A DNA stretch of 64,000 nt from Pseudoips prasinana (taxonomy: Eukaryota; Arthropoda; Insecta; Lepidoptera; Nolidae). The stretch is from positions 17,477,501-17,541,500 of the forward strand of contig OX621242.1 in NCBI GenBank assembly GCA_951640165.1. The letters are read 5' to 3'. Numbering within the stretch: the stretch's first letter is position 1; each line of letters begins with the position of its first letter. The translations under genes were made by a program, and so were the position numbers. The notes under the pieces are model-generated. The model saw only the letters and a list, made by a program, of their open reading frames with translations. It had not been told where the DNA came from and searched no databases. Shown in pieces: positions 22,520 to 36,000 of the stretch.

Positions 22520-22688
22520 TCTACTATATAAAAATAAGTCGGGTTTTCCTTCCTGACACTATAACTCCAGAACGCACGAACCGATTTCCACGGTTTTGCA
22601 TTCGTTGGAATGGTCTCGGGCTCCGTGAGGTTTATAGCAAAGAAAATTTATAAAATTTAACGCGGGTAACACCGCGGGGCACAGCTAG
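22520..22688 (+). mobile_element. Nonautonomous Helitron, second unit of the dimer (169 bp)
   Basis: Starts TCTACTATATAAAAATAAG at the base after the first unit's CTAG and ends in CTAG followed by T. It has the same length as the first unit and differs from it at only a handful of positions (for example GACACT for GACGCT, GAACCG for GATCCG, GGAATG for GGCAAG). Confidence 0.88.
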
Positions 22689-23031
22689 TCGCTGATAAAA
22701 TGTTAGCTGTAAATTTTTTTATGACATAATTGCCATTAATTTATTTATGTATATACGCTTTTAATAGGGTTTGCCCTTTTTAATTAGAAATTATAATCGG
22801 AACACATCTGATGTACCTACAAAATGTAAAATTTGTTTTTTTTTTCTTTTAACGTCTGGTCTTACTTATAAATGGATCTCTTATATAAACTAAACTGCTT
22901 GCTAAACTGTTGGTATCTTATTCATGATACAACTTTGATTTATAGATTTTTATTCCATTCCATTGTATAGAATACCCAATGTAAATAATGTAACCAAGCT
23001 CCAAAACTGAGAATGGATAGCTACATAAGGG

Positions 23032-23150
23032 CCACCACGTTTTTAAGCGCGTTTATAGAGATACAGACGCGCATGAGCATCGCGTTTGTATCGATACAAA
23101 CAACAACAAACTGCTCTGTAGGATAAAAGCGCGTTTTTAAATCGTGGTGT
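23032..23150. mobile_element. Short inverted-repeat element (MITE-like)
   Basis: Imperfect arms CCACCACGTTTTTAAGCGCG and CGCGTTTTTAAATCGTGGTG enclose about 70 bp with CAAACAACAACAAACTGC. No coding capacity. Confidence 0.55.
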
Positions 23151-25868
23151 ACACAAGCTCTAATACAGTTATTTGTCACCAAACTTTGAAATATATTTGT
23201 CCAAGAAAGCTTCTCAAAAACCCGCCTTATTGCCTATGTAATAAAAAAGTATTATTACTTAATTAAGGTGGTTTTTGTAGTGCAAAGGTGTCTACTAAGG
23301 TGTCCATGTTATACATATAATATGCCAAAACGACTCGGAGTTTAAAAATTCCACAGTGATGAATATAGGAGCTGCGTGAAGTGTCTCTCCCTCTATTTCT
23401 ATAGCTCTATATATTAGCAGTTTCTAGAAATCAATACAAACTTCTATTAATATTTAGAAGTTTTATTCTATGATTTCGGGCCAATAACCTGTTTCCCAGA
23501 TATAACATGCTATTTTATTATATTACTGTGTACTGATGATATATGCATCAATAAATATTGGATTGAAATCACGAGATAACAAGTAACACTCAGTTGCCTA
23601 GGCACTTACTTGTAAATCATCATTAACAATAAAGGATTAAAAATAAACAAGGTAAGTATTAAATTGGTAGATAACAAAATGTATAAGTGGTTTGATTAAT
23701 TGACAATTAATTTTGTTACACCTAAAGCTAGCTTGATTTACGAGTAACCTTATTAAAATGAATTAATTAAAATCAACATGTAGTATTAATGCCGTATTTT
23801 ACAACAGCGCCACCTATGTAATATTGTTTGAATCATATTACAACTGAAACAGGTAGGCCTTCCACGCGTACCCTGTTTAGACTATCCGTAAGACGACCCG
23901 ACATCACAAAATATTTTTTTACTCAGACCGATTAAACTTTTAAACCACTAAACTAACTACTAATGTGTATTAAAATACACAATAATAGTCATGTTACATT
24001 TATTGTGAAATCATGATTGCATAACTGCATATTTTTGAATGCTAAGGTTCTTAGTAAAATATCTGGGGTTTGATTAATTATAGTAGTTTTTAATTTAATT
24101 AGTTAGTGTCCAGTGACACACTTAAAAACAACACACCTTAACAATTGCTGGCTATTTGGCTCATTAGCTAGGTCAAAGTTATAAAATCAATATATTATAT
24201 TCGGTATAAAAATAACCGACTATAGCTTATAAATTACGCTTAATTAAGTAATTAATACGCAATAATCGGAACCTACGTTATTTTGGCCATACATCTCAAA
24301 GTATGTTCTTTAGGTATCTCCCGGTTTAATGATTAACTTTATTTTTAAAAGAGAATGGCAGAATTCGTATCGCATACTTCCTTTGTTGTTCAGCTATATA
24401 ATTTGTACCACTTATTAAGACAACTAAAGTATTAATTTTAATGTAAGTGTATTTTTAGAACTTGGGATTAATTAATTAAATCAATAAGAATATTTCAATA
24501 ATTTTCAATAAATAAACGTAATAAAATCTTTAACTAAACGCAGTTACGTTTACAGAAATTGCCATGTGTAAAATAATACAAATGTCGCAATTATAATTAA
24601 TTATTTATAAAAGGGAACAACATTACATATAAATCATATAATTATAGACTTATTTATTATACCTAAGAAAGCAAAGTAGTTCCATTAAAACGTAATAATT
24701 AATGATTTAGAATAGGAACGATTTTCGTCGTCACTATTTTTTTGTTCATGGCAATTATTTATTGACAGGCAAAGACAATCTGTCAGGTATTTATTGCTGT
24801 TGTTTTGATGTTTTGATACATGTCATCAATTTAGCAAATTATCTTGCAGATTTTACGTGTTAAGCATCAGTTTCTCCGACTAAAATATATATCTGGTGAC
24901 AATGGATTCACGAAAGGACGCTGTATCATTTAATTAAAATGACGAGTTTGCAATGTGTTAATTGCAACATTCGCTTGCCCAGACTAAGCAGACCTGCATT
25001 ATCCGATGGGAGTGAAGTTCTCAATAAACCCAATGTTGCTTTGTGCTATGTGATAATTATTGTTTGGTACTTAAGGTAGTGTCTTACCCGACCTGCAAAT
25101 ATATGTAGGTAAATCCTACAGCAGGATAAATTAATAATAATATCAATAAAATAAATGTAGTTACAAAAAACAAAGAACCTATTTTACTTTTATTTTATTT
25201 ACCTCCACTCAAAAGCTCATATAAAACCCCTCGCAACTTCACACAAATGTACACTGGGTTATGAACTTTGTAATAAATGGAAATAAAGAACTTTTCATTA
25301 TTTGTTGAAATAATATTATTTGCATATTCCTAACCTAACTCGCGACCCGGTTAGGGTTTTCGGGGCAGGTTCGGAATAAATCCATGTAAAAGACTACAAA
25401 AATCGCTCTTCAACATCTACTTTATCACCATAACAATGTTTATGTAAATATGATATGTAACAATCTTCATTGGTACACTAGTTAACACTAGCATTTCATT
25501 GCCACATCAGTAGACACAATTTGATATTTACAGTATCTTTATTACTTAGGCAGTAAGAGTGATTTTCGAACTGCAATGTATCCACGGTCATGGGGTTGAC
25601 CCACAGATTACCAAACGTAACCTTGAAATAAAACTGGCTATAACTTTTATATCCCATGTTCTAAAAATCTAAGAAATTAAAAATGCCTTTTCTATCACAT
25701 TAACTACCAATTAAAACATAAAATATCCCGAAACACGAAATTTACTACCGGTACAAAAGTCCCATATAAAGTTGCCGTTTGCCTTTATTCATAAATTCAA
25801 TAATGTATTTATTTCTTGAATAAATGATACACAAATTGCTAGTTTCGATTTAAATTATTGTAAATACT
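23151..25868. other. AT-rich, no supported feature
   Basis: Long AT-rich stretch without recognisable frames or repeat families. This is the longest empty part of the window. Confidence 0.65.
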
Positions 25869-26245
25869 GCCTCGTTGGTCTAGCGGTAGCGTGTTCAACC
25901 GCAGAAAATGAGATCCTGGGTTCAAACCCCGGTTCGGGCCGTCAAGTGTTTTTGGGATTTTTCCGTAAAAATAAATTTCTCAGTATCAGCCTGAAATCTG
26001 GAAGTTGGCGGTACTATTCCCCCGTGCCTCAGAGAGCACGTAAAGGCGTCGGTCCTGTACCTGACCTCTTTCCGGTCGTGTCGCTTGTCGTCCCATCCGA
26101 TCATGAGAGTGATGGAATAAAAAGTGCACCTGTGTTTGCGCACACACTTGTGCACTATAATATGTGGGTGCTGCGCAATTGGCTAATCTCCATTGAGAAT
26201 GGTCACCGTCGCCAAAATTCGGTTGGGAAGACATCACATTCAAAA
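25869..26245 (+). mobile_element. tRNA-derived SINE, family 4, long copy
   Basis: Head GCCTCGTTGGTCTAGCGGTA and CCTGGGTTCAAACCCCGGTT, long body with GAAATCTGGAAGTTGGCGG and TGGTCACCGTCGCCAAAATT, end CGGTTGGGAAGACATCACA. The coding-like frames across it are artefacts. Confidence 0.82.
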
Positions 26246-26506
26246 TATCCAATTATACTGCTGTAAATCTGGCTCAGAACATGAATCTCAGTAGTAAGAA
26301 ATGTAAATAAAGTTTCTCCACTTCGTATCGCAATCGAGTCGAAATGGGTGTTTGTTAACATTAGCGTCGCGTCGTGTCGTATCGTGTCGGTAAGTATAAT
26401 TACCTTTATACGGAGAAAATTCAAATAAGTGTGGTTAATATTTTTGAAACTAGCAGATGGCGCTACATTAAGTCACGCCTAATTTTTGTGACCTACAGGT
26501 AGGCAA

Positions 26507-26574
26507 TTTATTCCTCACTATTGAATGAAATATACACATCTAATAATATATTCCATTTAATAGTGAGGAATAAA
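26507..26574. repeat. Hairpin, about 28-bp stem
   Basis: TTTATTCCTCACTATTGAAT and ATTTAATAGTGAGGAATAAA pair with two differences; the loop is about 10 nt. Confidence 0.8.
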
Positions 26575-26639
26575 TCAGAAGAATCAAGATTAAGACATAT
26601 AAACTTTCAAACGTCAGCAGGCTGTATATCAAGAAGAAC

Positions 26640-26840
26640 TTCCTGGAAGTAACTCCCCAGCGCCCTGTGTAGTGTAGTAATTCACAGATTCATGGTAATA
26701 AATCTTTGTGCTTGAACCCGTAACACGTAAGTTGTGGCGTAGCAATGTAGGGATTGCCCTGATCACTGCACCTACAGGGTTATTATACGTGTAGGTACAT
26801 TTTCTATATGCCATTGGTCGCCACGTTTCAGTACCATCGA
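26640..26840. repeat. Direct repeat pair, copy 1
   Basis: AACTCCCCAGCGCCCTGTGT, TTGAACCCGTAACACGTAAG and GCCATTGGTCGCCACGTTTC recur in order at 28033-28220. Probably a transposon remnant; the family was not recognised. Confidence 0.65.
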
Positions 26841-27128
26841 AGGGAATAGGGCACGGAGAGTTGTGACCTGTTTTAATAATAATGTATATCCTAATATTGA
26901 CTCTTAGCACACTGTAGGAGCGAATGTGTTAATTTACAGAATGTTCCTAACTATATACAGAGCCTTTCTAGTGGTATTAAGTTTAGCTCGTTATTGACAT
27001 TTTAATTACAATTTGAATGCTAGGTGGCGCGGCGCGTCTGTCGCGTGCCACCGCGAACCGGGGAAGGGTTGCGGCGCGGGGCGCGAGTAGATCCTAATGA
27101 AGTTATAATTAAAGGCTCGATCGGCGTT

Positions 27129-27229
27129 TATTTCTTTTGGATCGAGCTCTAGACGAGGATGGACGCTTGGCCGCTAACGTCCACCCGCGTCTAGAGCTCG
27201 AACCAAAACAAAAGAAATTGGGCAATAGG
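27129..27229. repeat. Inverted repeat around GAGCTCTAGACG
   Basis: Left arm ATTTCTTTTGGATCGAGCTC then TAGACG, right arm CGTCTAGAGCTCGAACCAAA then ACAAAAGAAAT, with a few extra bases on the right. A third, direct partial copy (TAATTTCTTTTAGTTCGAGC) is at 27358-27395. GC-rich sequence precedes it (27020-27090). Confidence 0.65.
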
Positions 27230-27622
27230 CGACGGTGAGTTGTGTCGTACGACTTTATAATTGTTTTGGTCGAGCAGGGGTAACACATAAGTGAAACTCA
27301 GTAGACTGTAGTAGCGAATGCTCCTGATGAATGTTCCTGAATATATAGATACAGATTAATTTCTTTTAGTTCGAGCTCTGGACGAAGGTGGAAGCTTGCC
27401 CACTGCGTGTCCGAAGATTTGGTTTACTTACCTAGTTCTTATCACTATTTTTAGGTAAACAGCCTTTGTGAATGCTACGCTATGCTCATGTACCTAAGTA
27501 TAGGTAGTCCGTTTGTGGACTTCTTTATAGGTACAAAACAAACACCCTTTGTTATTCATTATTGTGTGTTATTGTGGTATGTGGTATTGGTTCATGCTGT
27601 GTGGTGACGGCGAATATCAGAA

Positions 27623-27649
27623 ATCGTGGGAGGCTCTACGCCTCCCACG
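27623..27649. repeat. Short GC-rich hairpin
   Basis: CGTGGGAGGC and GCCTCCCACG enclose a short loop, TCTAC. Flanked by GGGATGAGATGGGGTGATAA; a related word (GGGAGATGAGATGGCGATA) is at 58150. Confidence 0.6.
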
Positions 27650-28029
27650 GGATGAGATGGGGTGATAATACGGGACGGGATTAACCCGAGAGAATATATA
27701 CCAGAGGATGGGCAGCAGTTTCTTTCTTCTGTTTACTATGACCATCATACTGCGATCGCCAACCCGTCTGTCAAGCGTAACGATTTTGGCATATCTCCTC
27801 AAGATGATTCTTGGAGGAGGCTTTTGTCCAAAAGTGAACTCTTTACAGCTGTTATGATGGTATTGGTGTGAGGTGGTAATTTCCAGTCTAAAATTTGACC
27901 GATGGTGGTTTTAGGGTAATTGGGGCTAAGGTACTGAGTATTATATGATAGTGGCACTTATATTATTCGTTATTATTGGTTGAATGGTATGTTATAAAAA
28001 CATGCCACTTTTCAAATTAATACAAGAAA

Positions 28030-28225
28030 ACCCGCAACTCCCCAGCGCCGTGTGTTGTGCAGTCGTGCAGGACATTGCAAATAGGCAACACGGGTTCATG
28101 GAAATAAATCTAATGCTTGAACTCGTAACACGTAAGTTGTTCACCTTTTGTGTAGGGTTATAATTATTCGTATATGTTTTGTATATGCCATTGGTCGCTA
28201 CGTTTCAGTACCTACCATAGAAGAC
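28030..28225. repeat. Direct repeat pair, copy 2
   Basis: AACTCCCCAGCGCCGTGTGT, TTGAACTCGTAACACGTAAG and GCCATTGGTCGCTACGTTTC, with a different centre from copy 1. Confidence 0.65.
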
Positions 28226-29033
28226 TCTTATTCAGAACGAGCGCCAGTAGCACGATTTATCTCACTTTACATTAAGAAATATTAGTGTATTACTAAACTG
28301 AATAGCCTTTGAAATTTTGTAGTAAGCATACTTGTTTTGCTGACAATTTTATTTGTTTCGTAATGAAGCTTTGACATAATGACATATTAGTTCTCAGAAA
28401 TTAGTTGGCACAAGGCACATGGGCACAGGTTATTTTATACGCCGCACATTTTTATTTAGAATCCTTTGTAAACTTAATTTTCAACATCCATTTAGATTTT
28501 TGAGCCAACAAGTGGCCCGTGCGTGAACCGACAAGCCTGAAGGAAATGGGACAGAAAATTTAGAGCTCCGTGAACACCGGAAACGCAAATATTGTCAGTC
28601 AGTCGGCCGAGGTATTTCGCCGAAGGCAGATCGCTCATCACAGCACTAGGGACCGGATGGTTTTTTATACGATTTATTATATGCTAACCATGGTGTTATA
28701 AACGTATTCTAAAAGACTAGTTAGTTTGTCTAATGATATAACTACGGCAGGATGATATAACGCTTCAGCTTTTTCTCAGCGTTCTTGTTAATTTTGTTAA
28801 CAATATACATATTTGTTACTATTTTACTTAGTATCATTAACTATCCCGAATGTAGATCCCTAAAGCACATGTTTAACACACAACACAACTCAGCAGTAGG
28901 TTCTTGATACAAAGCTCTGACGCAAACTGCCGAGACAATACCTGGTCTAGACTGTCTATGGCTGCCATTCAATTTAATCGCCATCCATCCCGGATTTATG
29001 TGCGACAATTTTTCACCTCTTTATGGCCGCGCA

Positions 29034-29080
29034 GATACAATTATAAGCAATATTTATTCCTCATTGCTTATAATTGTGTC
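29034..29080. repeat. Hairpin, 15-18-bp stem
   Basis: ACAATTATAAGCAAT and ATTGCTTATAATTGT are perfect complements separated by ATTTATTCCTC. Confidence 0.8.
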
Positions 29081-29637
29081 GGGTTACACTGCGAGGCATG
29101 GCACCGAAAAATCGTTTTTTGTTATACATAATAGTATGGTGATGAGATCAAACCCTTTTGAAATCATCCAGGGCTTATTGGTACCCATAACTCAAGTTAA
29201 ATCTTATCATGGGCACCAGAGTTCAATTCTATTTTTTGTCACTATTTAAAAGCTGTAATTTATGTGTAAATTGTGCACTTTTTTGTGGGAAATAAATTAT
29301 TCTTATTCTTATTTGACTCGGACACAGGAGTAGTCCCGTTTGTCTCCAGTAGGTTTTTATGAGATCTTTTTATTATTTTGCAGTTTGATGGATATTTTAA
29401 GCTCCTTGGATAATTCAGTGTAAGGTAGGTACGTTGATATTGACGATTTTAAGAACAAACATATGTTTTAATTATATATTACTCTTCCGTTTATCATAAC
29501 AAGATATCTGAACAACACAATTGAAGGGTTGATACTAGTTTAACTAAAAAAACATGAGTGATAAACGCAAACATTTTTGTTCTCACGTATTAAAACTGGG
29601 GTAAAACAATAAAACAAAGAAAATAAATCTAATAATA

Positions 29638-29643
29638 TTTATT
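29638..29643 (-). terminator. Candidate polyadenylation signal of the nudel-like gene
   Basis: On the minus strand this reads AATAAA, about 90 nt after the stop codon of exon 24 and followed by AT-rich sequence. It is the nearest canonical hexamer. The cleavage site itself is not visible. Confidence 0.5.
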
Positions 29644-29733
29644 AGTGTTGAAAATAAACCCAAGGATTGAGATATTATTTAGTAATATAAAAATAAATAG
29701 ATTGTAAATAAAACATTTGCTATACAATATAAT

Positions 29734-30052
29734 CTACAGGCACTCTATAAAAACTGGGTAACAATTCGGCAACTTCTCATTAAATATCCCTTTGGCTAGA
29801 GGCTCTTGTGACTGCCTCATTTTGATCACTGTGTTATTATTTAGTACGATTTCATTAAACGAATCCTTTTCTAAATGATTATGTTGATGTACAACGAAAT
29901 TATCCATATCCATAATTTGTTTTGCATGACCACTTATGAAGCCTGATTCGGAGCAAATCTTTTCTAACTCGGACTTTGTGTGGTTTTGTGTAGGATAGCA
30001 TTTAGAATGCCAGACGCCATGTGAGCGCATTATGACTTGCCCTGTTCCATAT
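29734..30052 (-). CDS. ndl: Nudel-like exon 24: C-terminal SRCR-like tail and stop
   Basis: The terminal exon follows TTTTACAG and reads [18 protein letters not shown], then [11 protein letters not shown], ending [10 protein letters not shown] and a stop. The order (G-x-G-x-V, W-x-x-x-C, C-x-x-x-G-F and a final C-x-x-x-x-x-x-C) is that of a third SRCR-like module, shortened at the C-terminus. About 106 residues are encoded here. Confidence 0.82.
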
Positions 30053-33000
30053 CTGTAAAATAAATATTAAATGCAAAATTAAATTTCGTCTACAACAAGC
30101 AGACTGATTTCAACTAATACACATTCTTTTGAATTGAAAAAGGACGTAGGTAACTGATTGTCAACGTATATTTCTTCAAATTGATAGCATTTCTAAAGAC
30201 CTGTCAATATACAATACAAACAAATAGAGTACACCAGAATCATAAACTATTTGTAAGTACAGGAAGTTCCCAAAAAAAGAGTATTTTTATTTTATCACTT
30301 CGTTGACGTGGCAGTTTTCTAGCCACTTTTGATGTTCAGCGACACTAAAGCAACTGACATACTGCCCCACATGATGCAGCGTAGTGTGTGAGTGCGTGTT
30401 CTAACGTTGGTTGTAAGTATCTCCGTTTGTTTAGAAAACACGCACAGTCTAACACACAGAACATACATCTGCATGAACACACGTGGATGCATGTTCTGTG
30501 TGTTGGACTGTGCGTGTTTTCTATACAAACGCTGCGCTACTAAGCTGCATAATGCGGGGGAGTGTGCCAATTGCCTAAATCTAACAGACTGTTTCGAACT
30601 TGCGTACAGAAAAACGGATGGAGCTCGCAAACTACAAGTGTTCCTTGTCGCCTACGAAATCCTAAAAAGGCATAATATCCTCAAAAAAACTTCGGTACTA
30701 GAGTGACAGTAGACATGTGTACTACTTTATATTTTTAATCCTACTAATATTATACATGCGAAAGTTTGTGAGTATGGATGTATAGATAATGGTTACCCTT
30801 TCACGCAAAAACTACCCAACGGATTTTGATGAAACTTTGTAGTAATATAGGTTATATATCCGAATAGCACACGGACTATAATTCATAAAGTTTAACGTGA
30901 ATAAAACCGCGGGACACAGCTCGTATGCCATATTTAAATTAATATAAACTAGCTATAACAATCAGAATCAACCAGATAAATAACACAACTCTTTTGCCAT
31001 GATACGAAGAGAGCACTGACACAACATTCATAGTAGTTCTCCTGCAAGCTAGCATGGCAATGAATACTCGTCTCTCTCCAGCGTTCGACCAATCCCCATC
31101 GCGTAATGCATAATTCTTAATTTTGTTATAAAATTGCTTGATGTTAAATTGCACATAAACTCTAAATAGCAATATTTTACCTCTGCTGATTGCAGCTGAA
31201 GTTTTCTAGGGGCTAACCTGTACTAAATTTATAAGTCGATAATTTTATTTAAACTTACGGTGCTCCAGGTGGTGCATTAAGTCCTATGCAAGTTTTTTCA
31301 TCCTCTCCATTTGGACAGTCCCGTACACCGTCACATACCATATCTACAGCAACGCAATGATCGATGCCAGATTTGGAGCCACATCTGTAAAAACAAAATA
31401 AAATATTCACCGATTAGGAAAAATGTTTAACATATATCATTATCATCATCATCATCATATCAGCCGAAAGACGCCCTGGCTGCTGGTTAAAGGCCTCCCC
31501 CAAAGATCTCCACAATTGCAGGTCTTGCTCTATCCGCATCCAGCGAGTTCCAGCGACCCTCACAAGATTATCTTGTAGGGGGCCTGCCCACGGTGCGTCT
31601 TCCTATTCGTAGTCCCATTGCCACTATAGCTAATCCCTGCCGCTTCAGCTTGGCAATTCTTAGGACTATGTCGTTTACTTTGGTTCGCCTGTGGATCTCA
31701 GCATTTCTGATTACATATATATAAACATAAACATACTAATCCTACTAATATAACATTGTGAAAATTTGAATATTTAATTGTTTATGGGAAATCGAACGGA
31801 GTGTGGAATGCAGTTTGGTTAATAACCCTCACTAACATATAAGCTACAACCAGCGCTATATAAGTAGTACTAGCGATACGCCCCAGCTTTGTACTGATAG
31901 ATAGATAGAAAACCAAATTGTTTTGTCAAATTAGTACTTTCTTAGTATATACGTCTTTCGCTTTTACCCGTGCGCTACTAGCGCATCAGTTATCGAATAC
32001 TATAGTAAAATAAAATACATACACCAGTAGACTTGGTACGAGTCTAGGTGCATTGAAAAATTTAAACGAATTTTAGGCCTTATTGAGAACGTAATGTTGC
32101 GATGGGCTACAGGTAAGGTAAGATCACACCATCAATATTATGAATCACAGTACTGCATTCACATCAAGAGGTCAATCTCGTGTGTACGTTTTTGGTTTGT
32201 GCTAACTCATACACAGCCAATTTCATGACAAACATTGGTATATTTGTCCTGACGGCCGGGGGTAATCCCTCAAGCAAATATATCCCAAAACAAATCATCA
32301 TTTATATAACAATTTCCGAACACAACGCCTGATCGGTTTACACCGCATGGCCGTCACGATCGTCATGCTATATATTTGTTGCGCTTCATAATTATTATGA
32401 AATGACACAGTAAGAATACAAAAGCCATTTTAATAGTCCTTCTACTGCGATCACTTTAATGACAAATGCTTGACGTAGGTAACAGTAGGTGAGCTAATTG
32501 CAGTTATCTGTCCTAAACGTCGAATCGGTCATGAACCATGTGAACACAATGAACACCTTCACGAAACTTGGATTTGGCCCTCCTTCCCTTAATTGGTCAC
32601 TGACTATTCCAATCTTGTGTTGCTACTTGACTTTTAATTTTACACGTCGTCTACTCATTTCAGTGAGTAGGTTTAATTCGGACCTTAATGTAGGTATCTA
32701 TGAGTTTTTATCTATGTGTATGATAAAAACTCTCATTGGCTGGGTGGGACCCAACTATCTTGAGATTATCTTCTAACAGATTAGTTATATAATCTCTAAT
32801 ATATTGTTTTTGCTGCCTTACTTATCGTATGGATAAGGGTTACCATAGTTTCAGAGTTGTTCAAGCCGCTCATTAGCCTCTAACATAGCTTAACGACTGT
32901 TGCCTAATGACTACTACCAGGACCGACCGCTTAACGTTCAGACGTACGCACGGAGACGCTCAGAAATTAATTCACTTTGGCGGATACCCATCTGTGGACT

Positions 33001-36000
33001 GACCGTGAGCCTAGTTGCTTAAACTCACCAATCACCTACGGACCAGTTAGATCATCTGGCTATGAGCGCCTCAAATGACACTTCACTTTGTTGAGTGAAT
33101 TTTAATTGATAGAACTAGCGCTATTTTTATTCTTCTAAATTTTAATTCATTAAACTCTAATAAGCATTAACTCACTTGTAAGATTTCTTAGCAAAGCACT
33201 TGCAGAACATAGGGTCTTCATCACTTCTGTCGTGGCAATGGAGTACACCATCACACAACCTTGAAGGTATCACCCTAGCTAAATAGTCGGAGCAGGTCGT
33301 TTGGCCCGGTTCATCTGTGCCATCTCCGCAGTCATCTTTGCCATCTTTAAATAGTTCTTTGGGGACGCAGTTTCCATTTCTGCATTTCATTTCGCCTACT
33401 GAACACTCTGCAATAGAATAAAACAAAACATTTTAAACCTTAAGTTATAGAATCTTTAGTATATATAGACTATCTCCGTACATACATTTTTAAAATCATA
33501 TCTATTTTTCACTTTTACCTTGTATTCTGTGTTTAAAATTTTGTATAGTTAATTCTGTAAGCGGTACCTTTACTCTAAACTACTAGGTATATAGTAATTA
33601 TGACTCTGAAGATACTCAGTTCGCATATTCCGATGAGATGCGAAAGCCGATACTACCGAATTCATGATTGGTATAGAACCTACAACTTTACCTACTCTAC
33701 AAGCCAGGACGGTGTGACGAGTTGCCCTGACTAAGCCGAGACTACCGAAATCATGCTTGATATAGAACCTACGACTTTACCTACTCTACAAGCCTGGAGC
33801 GTACGACGAGATGCCCTGATTAAGCCGATACTACCGAATTCATGCATGGTATGGAACCTACGACTTTACCTACTCTACAAGCCTGGAGCGTGTGACGAGA
33901 TGCCCTGACTAAACCGAGACTCCCAAATTCATGCTTAGCATGGAACCTACGACTTTACCTACTCTATAAGCCAGGAGCGTGTGACAATGCCCGACTTTTG
34001 AGTGTCTACTCATAATTTAACTTAGTTGAAATACCCATTTAAACTTAGTACATATATGACGGTCACCGTAGCCTAGTTGGTAGTGCTCCTGCCTACGAAG
34101 CTGGTGGTCCTGGGTTCGAATCCCGGTAAGTGCAAATATTTGTGTGATGAGCACGAATATTTGTTTCTGAGTCATGGATGTTTTCTATGTATTTAAGTAT
34201 TTATTTATCTATATAAGTATGTATATCGTCGCCTGGTACCCAAAGTACCTACAAGCTTTGCTTAGTTTGGGGTAGGAAGATCTGTGTGACATTGTCCCTA
34301 GATATTATTATAGTAAAATTCATAAAATGAGGACCCTTTCCCTTGAAGAACTTAAAATGTAATTTGGTTTTGAAGGAACATATTCATTATCACCTAGCTA
34401 AAATATAAAAAAAATACATCAGTTGGTATGAAAAATTGGAACGTATACAGTAGAGACTTACTCAGTTTCCATAATATGAGTGTGATACATTACGTTTTGA
34501 AACCTCAAAGGGCAAAAACGTAGGCGTTACTCGTTCTTTTAATATTGAGAGGTATCACATTTTAAAGGGGAAAATAGAGTGCGATGAATTACTATTGCGA
34601 AAAGACGAAGTTTTGTTTTGGAATCTGGTAAAGCTATTGGTACCAGTTGCCTTACGACTTACGAATATTAGTTTGATCATCATGCATGATATGTTCTAAC
34701 GATTTAATTTAGGTACCTACTGTTTCTCTAAGGGTTTTCAGATCGCACTCATTAGTTTAACTGTGATAGCTGGCCGCATTAAGATAAAATGGGAGGAAAC
34801 CATACATAGTTGTTTTTAGATTTGAAAATGATCACTCATTTTTAGAACAAATGCATCTTAAACATGTCATATTTTGACGCAGATTTTGGGATGGTGGTGT
34901 CAATGGATCTGCTACTCCGTTACATGCTCTTTGGGATCTGCATTAATGGCAATGAAGGGTGATGGTTGTTATTGTGATATGATTATTCAATTTGCCTACA
35001 AGACAAAATAAAGATGTACTAGGTAACAACAATTGGATCTGCATGGCATACAACCCAGAAAACAATTCAACCAGTACCTACTTATGTCATTTCTTCGTCG
35101 AATGGCAAAATTAAAAATTCGACTATTATTAAATTTATACTCACAATAATATGTCACAAAAAAACGTTTATATATAGCGGATCAATTAAAAATGCAAACA
35201 GTCTATCAAAAAAGATGTTGAAAGGTATTAAAGTAGGTTAATTTCTTGAATGTAATCGATATCGTTCAAATGGAATGCCTCGCGTATTTGATCGACCAAT
35301 AAAATTTCTATTGACGGTTCAGCAGGTAGAATCCGAGCTGGCTGACATTTCATGGCAAATATTTTCTTCCAAAAGTGCCAGAGAAGTCGGTTTTCTGACG
35401 TAAACTTAGATTTGAGATATCAGCGTATGAAAAAGATCCTCATTAAACCCTTGTGAATAAAATACATATTCGTAGACCAATTTATATCATCTGTTCCGGA
35501 GATCCATTAGCTAGGCCTAATTTCTCGAAAACTTAGGCGAGACATTATTATGTATTGAACGTGTATTACGTTGTTCCGTTCTATTGCAACCATTTCCTTG
35601 AGTTATAGCCCGGAAAATTACTGAGCTCTCTTTTGAGAAAGCCTATTTCCATTATTTTGAGATAACTCGCGCGCCTCTGAATTTACGGCGTTCACGCAGT
35701 AAGCTATATATATACAAATAAACTTTTACCCTATAGTTTCTTTCAGTTAACTGCAGTGCGCACAATTAATTTAGATACGTGTAAGTAGTATTTTGATCTA
35801 TGATTTATGCTGAATCATTTAGAAATAACCAGTTAACATCATAAAAATTTAGTTAAATATCTAATTTATCAATAATAACTGTATGTTTTTATTCCGTCGC
35901 GTTGTCTCTGAGTGGTTCTTTGTTGACGTACGAAATTCATAATACTTAGTAGAGCCAGACACCATCAGGAAGGGTCATCAACGCACGAATAATGGGGGCC

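Noticed and set aside
25946..26266. 106-codon plus-strand frame and two overlapping minus-strand frames
   Set aside because: All lie inside the body of a SINE (family 4), whose inverted copy at 14186-14458 shows it is noncoding.
32498..32776. 92-codon plus-strand frame
   Set aside because: No motif, no nearby coherent exons, and it lies within an intron of the opposite-strand gene.
33645..34000. CRISPR-like array
   Set aside because: The repeated unit is the whole 89 bp with no unique spacers, and the context is a eukaryotic intron. It is a minisatellite.
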